Assembly: GCA_000733355.1 (NCBI GenBank)
Contig: JNVV01000011.1
Location: 610,679-674,678 of the forward strand
DNA length: 64,000 nt
From: Falciphora oryzae
Taxonomy: Eukaryota; Ascomycota; Sordariomycetes; Magnaporthales; Magnaporthaceae
Reading direction: 5' to 3'
Of the stretch, positions 44,994 through 54,817 are shown piece by piece. The translations under genes were made by a program, and so were the position numbers. The notes under the pieces are model-generated. The model saw only the letters and a program-made list of their open reading frames with translations. It did no database searches and was not told the DNA's origin. Position 1 is the first letter of the stretch, and each line of letters starts with the position of its first letter.

Positions 44994-45148
44994 AGAGCCG
45001 CACTCTGGGTGTAGTTGTAGCCCTGGGCTTGGACCGCCTCCATGATACGGCTCCACTGGTCCGCGGTGGGAGGAGCCAGGTCGATAACAGCCTGCAACAG
45101 CACCGTATGGGCTTTGTCGTCCCAGGTTGTACGGCTAGAGGCTGACAT
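44994..45148 (-). CDS. Myb/SANT-like module exon B (possible alternative first exon)
   Basis: This 155-nt exon opens at ATG 45148 in a strong CCACCATG context and encodes SSRTTWDDKAHTVLLQAVID and onward, ending GYNYTQSAA. It closes with a phase-2 donor (CT|GTATGC). No exon carrying the QHxQK second half was found between it and module A. Joining to the acceptor at 44384 keeps frame and restores the full domain (SAAL then QHLQKL), with a 609-nt intron. The length, 51 codons plus 2 nt, equals modules A and E. Without splicing the frame runs on in non-coding-like sequence. A partial duplicate without a partner exon is the alternative. Confidence 0.5.
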
Positions 45149-45401
45149 GGTGGCGGTATGGGAATAGTTGCTTGGTAGGGGCGGCAAGAAAGGTGACCAG
45201 TTGTTTGTGTTGACGTGTTCGGATGGATGATGGGATGGGAAGAGTAAGAAGCATCCAAAGACTTGGGTAGGGTTTTAAATATTGTGGGTGTGGGGTTGGC
45301 TGGGTTGAGGTGCAGAGTGTGGAATGGTGAAGCGAAGGTGAGAGGCGGGTGAGCTCCGGGTGAGGCGAGTGCTGTGTGGGCAAAGGGGTTGGGTTTCGTA
45401 A

Positions 45402-45569
45402 TTACTCCAGAGCGCGCTTAGTGAACTTGTATCCGTATCCATGCATTTCCTGCAGGAGCACGTTCACATTGTCCGATGTGAGCACGCCGCGGGCCATGAG
45501 GGCCCGTAGCATGTCCTCGTGAAGTCCGGGGGCGTCCCAGTTCTGCTGGAATGTTCCGGGCGTAGGCAT
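45402..45569 (-). CDS. Myb/SANT-like module exon C (possible alternative first exon or micro-ORF)
   Basis: From ATG 45569 the frame encodes TFQQNWDAPGLHEDMLRALM, then NVLLQEMHGYGYKFTKRALE and a TAA at 45404-45402. The stop overlaps a possible phase-2 donor (GA|GTAATT at 45405), so spliced and unspliced products differ. Spliced to 44384 it would read KRALD then QHLQKLKR in frame. Unspliced it is a 55-residue protein. The module keeps the N-terminal W and the GYxxT end but lacks the second Trp of A and B. The donor is weak by fungal consensus. Confidence 0.45.
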   Translation of the reverse strand: MPTPGTFQQNWDAPGLHEDMLRALMARGVLTSDNVNVLLQEMHGYGYKFTKRALE

Positions 45570-45796
45570 TTCGCGCAGGGATTTGCAGGGCGAAGACTTG
45601 GGGAGGAAAGACAAGAGAAAGAGGAGAAAGACGGGCAGTGGAAATATATGCGATATACAGCGCGTAAGGGTGGAGATGGAGGATTGGGGAGCGCTGCTTT
45701 GATATTGACGGTTTCCGTTTTTTGTGGGAGCGAGGAAGATGCGGAAGCACATAGACGGGGGACAAGCAGGGGAGAAAAAAAGGCAGGAGCGCGTAC

Positions 45797-45933
45797 CGTA
45801 TGGCATCCCACGTCATGTCATGGCCCCTGCTCCTAAGGAACTCGACAATCTGGGCCTGCTGGTCCTTGGTAGGCGGGTTCAGGTAGAAGAACGCCTCCAT
45901 GAGGTCGCCCTTGATGTCCTCGAATCGCGGCAT
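45797..45933 (-). CDS. Myb/SANT-like module exon D (possible alternative first exon)
   Basis: ATG 45933 opens a 137-nt exon encoding MPRFEDIKGDLMEAFFYLNP, then PTKDQQAQIVEFLRSRGHDM and TWDAI, with a phase-2 donor CG|GTACGC. It is the shortest module; both core Trp positions are changed, though PTxDQ and GHDxT align with module B. Spliced to 44384 it reads DAIR then QHLQKLKR. No second exon of its own was found in the 227 nt before module C. Confidence 0.45.
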
Positions 45934-46193
45934 GATTGAGGTATTGCGCAAGGTGTTTGTTGACGAGATCGAAGTGATCTGATATGACTGATTGGCTGCG
46001 AGTTGCTTGAGAGGTTGATGAAGAAGGTTGTTGGGTTGTGCGAGGCGGAAGCGGGAAGTAGCTTGAGAGGGAAGTGGTTCGAGATGTGACGGGAGCAGAC
46101 GAGACGGAAGGAGATAGAAGGGCTTCCATTCGAACCTTGAGCAGCAAGTGCTGAGGCACCTTTCCCGAACTTGCCGACGTTAATGGCACTTAC

Positions 46194-46348
46194 CGGATTC
46201 CGTTCCAGGTGATGTCTGGAAAGCCGTTCTCTTTCATCAGTGACACAACGCTGTCCTTGTGCTCCTGGGTCAGGCTATCAGTGCTCAGGACGCTGAAAAT
46301 AGACGTGCAGAGGCACGCCAGCGCCTTGTCGTCCCATTTGGTAGGCAT
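46194..46348 (-). CDS. Myb/SANT-like module exon E (possible alternative first exon or micro-ORF)
   Basis: ATG 46348 opens a 155-nt exon encoding MPTKWDDKALACLCTSIFSV, then LMKENGFPDITWNGIR. It ends in a strong phase-2 donor (CG|GTAAGT), and the unspliced frame stops at once (CGG TAA), giving a 51-residue micro-protein. Spliced to 44384 it would read NGIR then QHLQKLKR across a 1.8-kb intron. It is the most upstream of the five array modules. Only a decayed-looking QHL segment lies just downstream (see findings). Confidence 0.45.
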
Positions 46349-47464
46349 TTCGAAGAGCACTGTGACTGCTCGCGGCGGCGATGAGGATCTTTGGGGTCTT
46401 GAAGTGAAAAGAGAACCAGGACGGTATTGGTAGTTGCAGAAAGGGTAGTGGGACTGGGTAGAGATGGTATCTGATATTTTGTTGCTGTGGACTGTGTGAT
46501 GGGAGGTTGGGTTGTGCTGGTTCGAGGCGAGAGCCCAGTGGGAGGAGAGGTAGAGAGGGAGGGAGGCGAGAAACACCAAAGGGGAGACAGGTTTCGAGGC
46601 AATATGTGAAGTACACAGCGCTGGCCGCCGATCTACCCCCTACCGCTATTCTACTGCTTCTCTTCTATTCCCCTGAATTCCTTCCGCTTTTTCGCCCGAT
46701 CTTGGTAAATGGCGGGATTGGAAATTAATACCTGCCACTTGGCGAAATCCTTAGGAGCTCGTTGCTCAAATCGTGCAGGCGATATATCTCCTCTTGCGTA
46801 GAAGCCTGGGTCCCTCCCAGAACACCCTTAGCAGTCCTCCACCCAGGTAAGAGGAGGCAAGGACTATCACATGAAGATCGACGCTGCATAATCGATGCAC
46901 TCCTTCCTTGCGAGGTTCGCTTCGAACGTCGTATTCGTGGTAACATCATCAGAATTAGGCACGTGCCTTGTCTTAAAACTAACCAAAAGACCAAGGAAAG
47001 AAACACTAATAAGTAAAATAAGCCAGTTAATGGCGCAATGTCTTGTGGTGCATGAAGCCTGTGGACCTTTACTCCTCGCAACCCCCAGCGAAAGAAACAA
47101 GAACTGGGACGTATAAATAGATCCACCCTCCCCAGCCCGGGCCAAAATGGGTGTGTGAAGCAAGTAGGGTTCAAGCCTCCAGGAATGTGGTCTTCACTAG
47201 GATCCCCAATGTCACCGCACGTTACGGTGGTGCTAGACGATAATCACCGATGGCTACACTATATCTCAGGGTATCATCGCTTGAGACGCCCAGATATATG
47301 CGGATCCGGCAGTGTTGGCGGCCATTGGTAGTGACACCGTACCATCACGCCTCTCCATAGCCGAATCTGGAGCGGGCGTCTGTGTCAACGAAACTAGCCA
47401 GTCTGTAACAGGGGTAGAGAGCGGCGGGACAGAAAAGCAAGCCGCGCTGGCGGCCAGGGGCGAC
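46349..47464. other. Intergenic region upstream of the module array
   Basis: This contains the leader and promoter of module E (CT-rich on the minus strand) and the 3' flank of the next Myb-like gene. No further module was found. A 149-codon minus-strand frame ending at 46725 has no signature. Confidence 0.5.
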
Positions 47465-48634
47465 TCACTCCTGTGCATAGTGATCAACCGTGGATTGGTT
47501 GTTGGCGGCAGCCAATGCGCTGAGAACGACAGCCTCGTCCTCCAGCGAAGGGTCAGTGCCATCATCCAGCCGAGGTCTCTTGACTTCGTGCTCGTCAGTT
47601 GGGTCGCCTGTTGGATCGAAGTCTAGGACATCATGGTGCAATGGCGCCATCATTGGGGCCAGAGGCGGGGCCGGGGGTGGTGGACCCGCCACCACAGGAG
47701 TCAGGGGGATTTCCGGTTCCGGCTGGACGGCTGCGAGGGCCTGTTCGGGGTCCTCAGACTGCTGGCCTGGCAGCTTCCGGGGTCTCCCTCGGCCCGGGCC
47801 TGGACGGCGTGTGATGGGGTTCAGGGTCGGGTCGGCCCTGCGAGGGCTGTTGTCACCTAGACCGTTGGTATCGGCCTTGTTCTGGGCCCGCCGCAGCCCC
47901 TGAAAGTGTTGACTATGTGGCGGGATAAGCTGTGGCGTCAGCAGTGTTGAGGAACAAAGACTGGGGCCAAGCATGGTGCGAATTGAACGAGGCTCTGAGA
48001 TTTTCTCTCTCTCTCCCCCTCTCTCCCTCTCTCTTCTTTGTCACTGCATTTTGCGGACGGGGTTTGGTGACTTCCACTGCAGAAGCGTCGTCTTGGTTGA
48101 CGATGGGAGCTTGCACAGGAAACCGGCACACCATCAAATACCAAACAAGCACTGATTGCAAGCCGCACTCACGGCCCGCAAATCTACTTATCACATGTTG
48201 CATTGAGTTGGGGCGCAGACGTGGGACAGATACATCAATGGGAGTAAACAGATAGCAGGACTGGAGAGGAAGACGGGGGAACCAAGGGCGAGCCGCGGCC
48301 GGCAATGCGGTGCTCGCTGTGGCAGGCAGCCGTCGCAGCGCGGGGACGGATGCAGATGAAGAAAGGCTATTGTGCAGTGCGTGGGTGCGTGCGTGGACAG
48401 GCGGCGGGCGGGTGGGTAAGAGGCCCGGGGCTCTGCAGCCAGCAGGGAAGGGCGAGATACCAGGCGCGATAACAGGACTTACCGACATCCCTCGTTGGTG
48501 AAGCCGTAGCCCAGACTGCGCATGTGGTTGCCAATTGTGGTCCATTCGGAGCCGCTGATGACGCCGATGTTCTTGACCGACAGGATGGTGAAGAACAGGT
48601 CCTTGTCGGCTCTGTCGTTCCAGTTCTTGTTCAT
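47465..48634 (-). CDS. Myb/SANT-like protein with an AT-hook (module F)
   Basis: Exons 48634-48483 and 47912-47465 give 199 residues. Exon 1 is the module MNKNWNDRADKDLFFTILSV to MRSLGYGFTNEGCR with a phase-2 donor (CG|GTAAGT). Exon 2 starts QHFQGLRRAQ, matching the QHLQKLKR start of the array's constant exon. A classic AT-hook follows (PGPGRGRPRKLPG), then a Pro-rich segment and an acidic region with KRPRLDDG. The intron is 570 nt, long for a fungus. The stop TGA overlaps another phase-2 donor (GA|GTGAGT), and an acceptor TTACAG about 60 nt on could add a short third exon. Unspliced exon 1 stops directly after the module. Expected to be nuclear and to bind AT-rich minor grooves through the hook; targets are unknown. 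Confidence 0.72.
48001..48036 (+). repeat. CT-rich microsatellite within the long intron of module F gene
   Basis: TTTTCTCTCTCTCTCCCC and similar CT units. On the gene's own (minus) strand this is a GA-rich run, so it is not the polypyrimidine tract of the acceptor. Confidence 0.7.
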
Positions 48635-50499
48635 CTTGCCGTGCGGTCCGACTGAGGGCGGCGATGGAGACGGCCGATTGAGTCGTCCACCACGTGCTGG
48701 GAATTGGTAAGGGATTTGGTAGAGGATCGATGGAGCAGCTGAGGACGGCGCCAGATGCCGCAGCCGCGAGGGGTTCAACGGGCGGGCCTGCGACGAGGCC
48801 CGTGCATTTGTGGGCGCATCACGTGCTGCCACTGCTGCTGACTGAGCGGCCACTGGCGCGACACCGATGTGGCCCAAAATCCGAGGCGGCAACACAGCAA
48901 TGAACAAGCGACACGAGACACGAATCTGGTGGCGCCATGGGTCAAAAGTCTGGACCGGGGTGGCAACGCACCAGTCTTAGCCAAGGCGTTCAGGCAGCTT
49001 TTCAGGCACCCACATACATGTCCGTCCATTAACACCCCTGCACCAGATCATGTGCTTTGGTGCCAATATCGCGTTGCGCCAGCATTTTCGGCGCACAGTG
49101 TCGCGTCCGGACCCGCCAACCCCCTCTTTTTTTTCCTTTTCTTTTCATTCCCCCCCCCCGTCCAGTCCCAACCAAAGCGCACCAGACCGCCGCCCAGCCT
49201 CCTCATTTCGGACAGGCCCCTTGTGCACGACGCATCGACGATGACTCGAATGAGTCACTGGTTTCAAGCGACCGCTCTGCGCAATCATCCCTCGCAAGCC
49301 TTGCCAAGGGGCTGTTCTTTCATTGGAGAGCGAGCGGCTGGGCGGGACCAGTTGCGCCATTCGCTCGCCTGCACCTGCGTTCGATCTTGTTCTCCCTCTG
49401 CTCTGTTCACGTCCCCGTCTCGGCCTGCTTGCTCATTCGTTTGCCTGCATCCGATGTCTGTCACACCCTGCGCATCCCTTGCGCCGGACCACCCAAGAAA
49501 GCGAGTGAAATACGCGCGTGGGTCTGGGACAGGAGTCCCGTTGATGACCAACGGGCTTGGAGGGGGTATCGACCGACTAGACACAGAACGGGAAAGGGGC
49601 GTGCGTGAGTGGCGACAGGGGTTTGTCGCGGACCACTTTACGCGGGCTGCGCGTCGCCCACTTCCTCACCCCACCTCCATCCGTCGCATCGGTCCTTTCC
49701 CTCCTGCCAGCGCTCGTGTCTGCCTTTGCCCCCGAGGGGGTGCGACGGCGGTTTGCTGCCAGGCACAAGCGCCGCACGTCGTCGCCACCCACACCTTGGG
49801 CCGGCTGCCTGGACAACCAAAGTTGGCCCCTCGTCAAGTATACAATGACGCTCGAAGACGGCTCGAGCGTGCTGCTTTTCCTCGTCTATCCCTCGCTCTC
49901 TTTCCTGTATCCGCTCACATGCTCGCCCGCGTGCCCTGTCTGTGAATCGGGATCTCGCCGAGCCTTTTGCGCGTACGAAGCAAACAGCTCTATTTAGAGT
50001 GCGCGCGCGGCGCATGCAGGTTGGGCTCCTGCTGTTTGGCCATTGCTCCACCTCCGGACCGGCTCTGCCCTCGTCGCAGACATACATACTGCCCCATCTG
50101 GCGGTTCCGGGCCCGCGCTCCCGTCCCTCCGTTGCCTTGCCTCTTAGTGCAAGAGCCTATCCTTGGCCTAGTCACAGCTGTTCCCCAGCACTGTGTGCCT
50201 CAGGGGAAAGCAAGAAACGAAAGCACATATCTTTCCGGCGTCCCCCCATTCTTCCAGCTGTAGCACCGGTCATATCTGCCTGAGTGTCTGCCTCCCTCCG
50301 TAACTTTCTTGTTCTTTATAATCTCTCCGCCCGCCGCCATTCGCCTTCTCCGTTGCCTCAGGCTGGATCAACCCATCCATCGCCATCGTCTTCTCCTCTC
50401 ACAACCATCTCTGCCTTTTCGCACGTAAACGACCTACATAGGCTACTTCACTGCGAAGCACACAGGCCGTTTGGGCCACAGACCACAGTAATATTAGCC
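48635..50499. other. Divergent intergenic region (1.9 kb) between two Myb-like genes
   Basis: This gap holds the promoters of the module F gene (-) and the next Myb-like gene (+). A long plus-strand frame here (48869-49945) starts with GTG, not ATG, and shows no signature. C-rich and T-rich simple stretches occur near 49,125-49,165. No gene was recognised. Confidence 0.5.
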
Positions 50500-51438
50500 A
50501 TGACCGCCAACGCCGACAACGCCATGGCGAGGTTCTTGTTCGCAATCCTGCGACAGAAGTGTCTCAAGGATGTAAGTGATTGAAACAGCCCTCCTGCCAA
50601 CCACTACCGCTACTCTTCGCGAATTCACAGTGAAGAGTCCTTCTAACCTGGCATCCAACCACTTTAGATCGACTGGAACAAGGTCGCTTCCGACCCCGTA
50701 CTTCTTCAGCCAATTACAAACGGCCACGCTGCGAGGATGCGATACAGCCGCTTCCGCTCCTCGATGCTCGGCATCGAGCCACAGCGGCGAAACCGTACGG
50801 CCGGCAACAACTCACGTGTCACCAAGAGCAAGAAGGACAAGGACGCAAAGCTTGACAAGGCGCCCAAGGCCAAGAGGGACGACAGTCTCGAGGATGCCCC
50901 TGAGACTCAAGACGAAGGACTCGCGGACTCGATCCCCAACCGCTCTGCCTCTGTCAAGGTCAAGCACGAAATCAGGCCCCTCATGCTAGAGAGTCAAGTC
51001 ACCGCTTGTTCGCCGCCGTCAACAACCACGGGCACATTCCCCGACAGCCGTGTCCAGTTCCAGAACCGACTCATGACCCCTTGCAGCGACACCGATGTCA
51101 TCATGGCCCCTCAAAACTATGCCGGCAGTCCAGTCAGCGATGTCTTGCACCCGGAGCCATTCGACTTCCCGGCGCCGGGACATTGTGGCAATAGCAACGA
51201 CCATGGAGCATGGCACCACCACAGCCCGACATACGCCACCTTTGGGATAGCCTACGAGCTGGATAACTATTCGGTGAACTTCTCTGAGCACCCTAGTCCA
51301 CAGGACCCACACCGCCCCTACCATCACAACCACGAGCAGTCCCAGGGGCTGTGCGTTCCTTCAGCAGTCATGGACCCTGATCACATCCACACCAGCGTCA
51401 AGCAGGAGACCTGGGACAGCCAATACCATGCTGTCTGA
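50500..51438 (+). CDS. Myb-like DNA-binding domain protein (module G)
   Basis: Exons 50500-50571 and 50668-51438 give 280 residues; the phase-0 intron (KD|IDW) has donor GTAAGT and acceptor CTTTAG. The N-terminal 60 residues form the fungal Myb-like type seen in many small transcription-factor-like proteins: NAMARFLFAILRQKCLKD, DWNKVASDPVLLQPITNG and HAARMRYSRFRSSMLG. A basic stretch follows (TKSKKDKDAKLDKAPKAKRD), then an acidic segment. The C-terminal two thirds are Pro-, His- and Ser-rich and low complexity, as in activation regions. It is a different sub-type from modules A-F because the intron lies elsewhere and the last helix is RYSRF rather than QHxQK. A nuclear regulator is inferred; no target is known. 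Confidence 0.8.
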
Positions 51439-52983
51439 AGCGGGCGAAGCAGAAAGGCGGGCGTTCTGCCCAAAGGCTTCTCCGGCGACATCTAATCTAA
51501 TCCGCCTTGCTGCGCAAGGTGTCTATCCGAGTCGCTTCCTGCCTCGCCGTCGCTTCTTTTTATTCTTTCATGTTTTCCCATCTTCGTCTCTGGTTTTCTT
51601 GGTGGGTTGGTTTCAAATGCTCGCAACGTTGTCCCCCTTCTACATTTCACGAATTTCCATACGCTTCTGGCTTGGGTTGGTCTAGATTAAAACCCCATTT
51701 CCCGGATAGATCTGTACGATTATGCAGACGCTACCTAGGTACCTAGTCGAATGATGAGATACGCTGCGTTGATTTTGGAGGCATTTATCAAGAACTTAAA
51801 TATCGCCAACTAGCACGTAAAATGTAAAAACCACAATTCAATGATAAAAAAAACTAGACCGCTTTGCTAATTTGGCGCCTTCAACGGCCCTCCGTTCCTC
51901 CAGGGCCGCAGTCGCCAAATTTCCCTGATTTTAGTTTGGCTCTGTTTTTTTGACCCTCTCTTTAGCCCTTTCTGGCGTTCTCTCTGGTGCTTTCTTGATG
52001 CTCTCTGGTCCTGGGAGGAATAAAGCTGCCGTGATTTTTGGTTAATACCCCGCACCGGACTCTCAGGGCGTCAGGATAGAATCGGAAGAGCTTTTTGAGA
52101 TTCACACAGAAGTAAGTATCGCTCTGCGGCTGGCCTGGCTTCGAATTCGTTCCTTACCCTCGCCGTGCCGCCACGTTGCGCTGGGATTAACCACTAGACA
52201 CATAGGTGTAGTACCGGCGCCTTTGTCTTTGTCTTTTCCTTTTCCATTTCCTGTTCTTGTTCATTTTCCTGTTTCTTTCAACCATATTCAGGGAATAACC
52301 CAGCTCCTTCTTGGTATCGAAGTATGCTTGTACGCAAAGGGGGAACACGTTATTAGCGTCCCAGGTTTTGGCCCGTTGGCAAGGAACAGACGCCGTGTGC
52401 ATGGCTGCGTTGCCGGCTTCTCGGCTCGCTCCGGGGGATTCACCTGTGGCCTAATTTATCGACCATCCACCAGTCTCCCAGTCCAGAACAGAGCCCACCT
52501 CGCAGAAATAACTGTGTCACTCCAGTTCTAGAATGCTAGGTTCTGGATGGACAAGGGCCACCCAAAGCACCTTCCTAACTTTCTGCACTGGGCTCCATTG
52601 TCTCCCCTCTTCTTAGTACACACCCAGCTCTCACGTTCGATATCCCTCCCAACTTGTCATCTGATCGCAGTACCTATCCAAAACCTTCGAGTTGTCTGCA
52701 AAAACTGACAGAGTACCTGCCAACTACCAACTTTCGTGCAACCTAAACTCGTAGTCACAATTGTCCACAGAACTCTCTAGTTTTTCGACATAAAAAACAC
52801 CAACTCATCCATCCACCTCGCACACGCAGCCTCCTCAACATTGAGGGTCAAACTTGGTTCTAGACACCATCCACCCCATCAACCATTGAATCGCACCACT
52901 CGTCGGTAACTAGATCTTCCTTATCCACAGCTTAAAAGGAAGACTCGGAACTGACGTATCAGCTTTGAGCCCCAACCACAACG
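51439..52983. other. Intergenic region (1.5 kb) between two Myb-like genes
   Basis: This contains the 3' flank of the module G gene and the promoter of the module H gene. The last 400 nt before 52984 are CA- and CT-rich, as in fungal leaders. A minus-strand segment at about 52,250-52,380 with TWDANN and ELGYS is too short to be a further module. Confidence 0.5.
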
Positions 52984-53618
52984 ATGGCCGGCGAGACGCC
53001 CAAGAAGGGAGGGGCGCGTCAGGCGCCGGAGACGCCGGGCTCCAAGAAGATAGACCCGAGTCCCCAAGAGGCGTACTTCTTCTTGTATATCCTCAAGCAT
53101 CTCAAGAACAAGCCCGAGGTTGACTGGGACGCGGTCGCGCGAGAGGCCAACTTCAAGAACGGTCCGACTGCCAATGTGAGTCTCACAGTGTTGTGTTCGT
53201 TTCCTATATAAACCTTTGCTGCCTATCGGCCGCTCACCCACAAAAGGCTCGCTTCCGCCAGATCAAACAGAAGCTCGGCTTCGCGGCCGCCCCGACCCCG
53301 AAGAAGGCCAAGGACTCGGGCGAGGCCAGCGGCTCCAAGACCCCGCGCTCGCGCGTCCGCAAGCCAGCGGCCACGCCGCGAAATCCCAAGGCCGGTGGCG
53401 CCAACGCCAAGACTGGCGGCGACGACGAAGACCCGGAGCAGACAGCCCAGCCGGCCCAGCCCGCCAAGCCCGCCAAGCCCGCTGCCGCAAACCACTTCGA
53501 GGACGGCATGGGCCACATCAAGGACGAGGATGACGATGAGGACGACGACCAGCTGTTCTCGGCGTCCATGTTCAATGGTGTGGACGATTCAGGGTTCGCC
53601 TCGCAATACGCACACTAG
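52984..53618 (+). CDS. Myb-like small nuclear protein (module H)
   Basis: Exons 52984-53175 and 53247-53618 give 187 residues; the phase-0 intron (TAN|ARF) has donor GTGAGT and a weak AAAAG acceptor. The module reads QEAYFFLYILKHLKNK, EVDWDAVAREANFKN and ARFRQIKQKLGF, the same architecture as module G, with the intron just before the last helix. A basic linker with TP and SP sites (TPKKAK, KTPRSRVRKPAATPR) and an acidic C-terminus with MGHIKDEDDDEDDDQLFSA follow, a histone-chaperone-like charge pattern. Probably nuclear; function unknown. Confidence 0.82.
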
Positions 53619-54817
53619 CAGCTCGCGGCCTCTTCTCTACCTGTCTTGCGAGTAGGTTCACATTTTCCTGGTGGGAAAGATATCCTGAAGACCTATCTCA
53701 GGTCCAGTCAGCGCTTATTTTTTTTTCTTTTGGGCTTTGTTTGCAAACCGAAACTCGCACTCTGTTCTGTGGAGGCTGGGTCCATCTCGGCGGTCGACTT
53801 CCAGCAAGGAAACCTTCGCGCACGTCAAGGTCAATACAGTCCTTTTCTACCAGCCCCCTTTTCTCACTATTTTACTTGGGAGGGAGTTCAAGTGGAACTT
53901 TACCCGTCAACTCTGTAGTCTAGATAGGTGGACAACTACCATTTGGGAGGCAAAGGACATGGCGCTGAGCACTAAGCCAGATGAAGGGCTGCAAATATCA
54001 ACGGGTTGGGCACGCTCTCAAACCTAAAGGCCCTTCTCTCGGGCTCATCCCACATCTGCCTTCCTGTTATCATGGTGACATTCGAAAAAGTGAAACACAG
54101 AGCTGTCAAGTAGTCTCGATATCTTCGTCTAATGGTAGCATCTAACCATAGTTTTGTCACGCTCCACCTCTAGACTCGTGACGCTCCTAGAAAGAATAGT
54201 CATCCAATATAAACAACCGGTTAAATACATCGCGAGGCGATACTCGGCCCGTCCATCCGGCATGTCTGCGGGGAGGGGGGGCTTAGAGTCTTAGCCCACA
54301 GGAGAAGTGAAAATACAAGCAAGCGCATGTTACAGGTCCTGGGCGTCCATGATAGTTGAGAGAAGTGGAATACAGAGTGAAGATCTTGTTCGTCTTTCGC
54401 CCATCCGGGTGGCCACCCATCTAGGCAGGTGAACCCGGAGCAAAGCTGTGCCCACCAAGGCCGACAATGGCTTTTGAGCGTGAGCGTCTCCCCGAGAGCC
54501 GACGCCCAGAGTGAGGAGGCCCAGAATGTTTGGTGATGATGCGACGAGACGAATAGCGGACGGCAACAGCAGTCAAAGTGCGAAACAGGAATACAACGCC
54601 TGACAGATGGAAATAGCGTATTCATTGGGCGGCTGTTTTCCACAAAGCAGGTCAGTATATGCGTGTGTCTCTACGCGCCTGCCTCTCCTTCGAAGGTCAC
54701 GGGCGGGGTGGTACTCTTGGGAGGCTGGGAGGGTGTGTACCACTCACTGGTTCTCAAGTTGGACGACAGAGCCCTCGGCCTGACGTCGGGGCAGTGGTAG
54801 CATTGGCAGCAAGCGAT
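53619..54817. other. Convergent intergenic region between modules H and I
   Basis: This 1.2-kb region contains 3' flanks of two converging genes. A TCGTCTAATGGTAG segment at about 54,125 resembles a tRNA D-arm but has no T-arm at the right distance. No gene was recognised. Confidence 0.55.

Noticed and set aside
44420..45187. A single 255-codon frame running through module B
   Set aside because: After the module it reads through a CT-rich promoter-like stretch and the antisense frame of module A; no conserved pattern after the donor.
45797..46348. Modules E to A as consecutive exons of one multi-domain protein
   Set aside because: Each exon ends in phase 2, but I find no AG with the right phase immediately before modules D, C, B or A, and each has its own ATG and leader-like sequence.
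48869..49945. 358-codon plus-strand frame in the gap between two Myb-like genes
   Set aside because: Starts with GTG, crosses C- and T-homopolymers and shows no family signature; likely chance in GC-rich DNA.
52250..52380. A tenth Myb-like module on the minus strand (TWDANN and ELGYS)
   Set aside because: Too short between the two motifs, no proper domain spacing, and the continuing frame is Arg/Lys low complexity.
54118..54140. TCGTCTAATGGTAG resembling a tRNA D-arm
   Set aside because: No T-arm with GTTCRA follows within 60 nt, and flanks do not pair into an acceptor stem.
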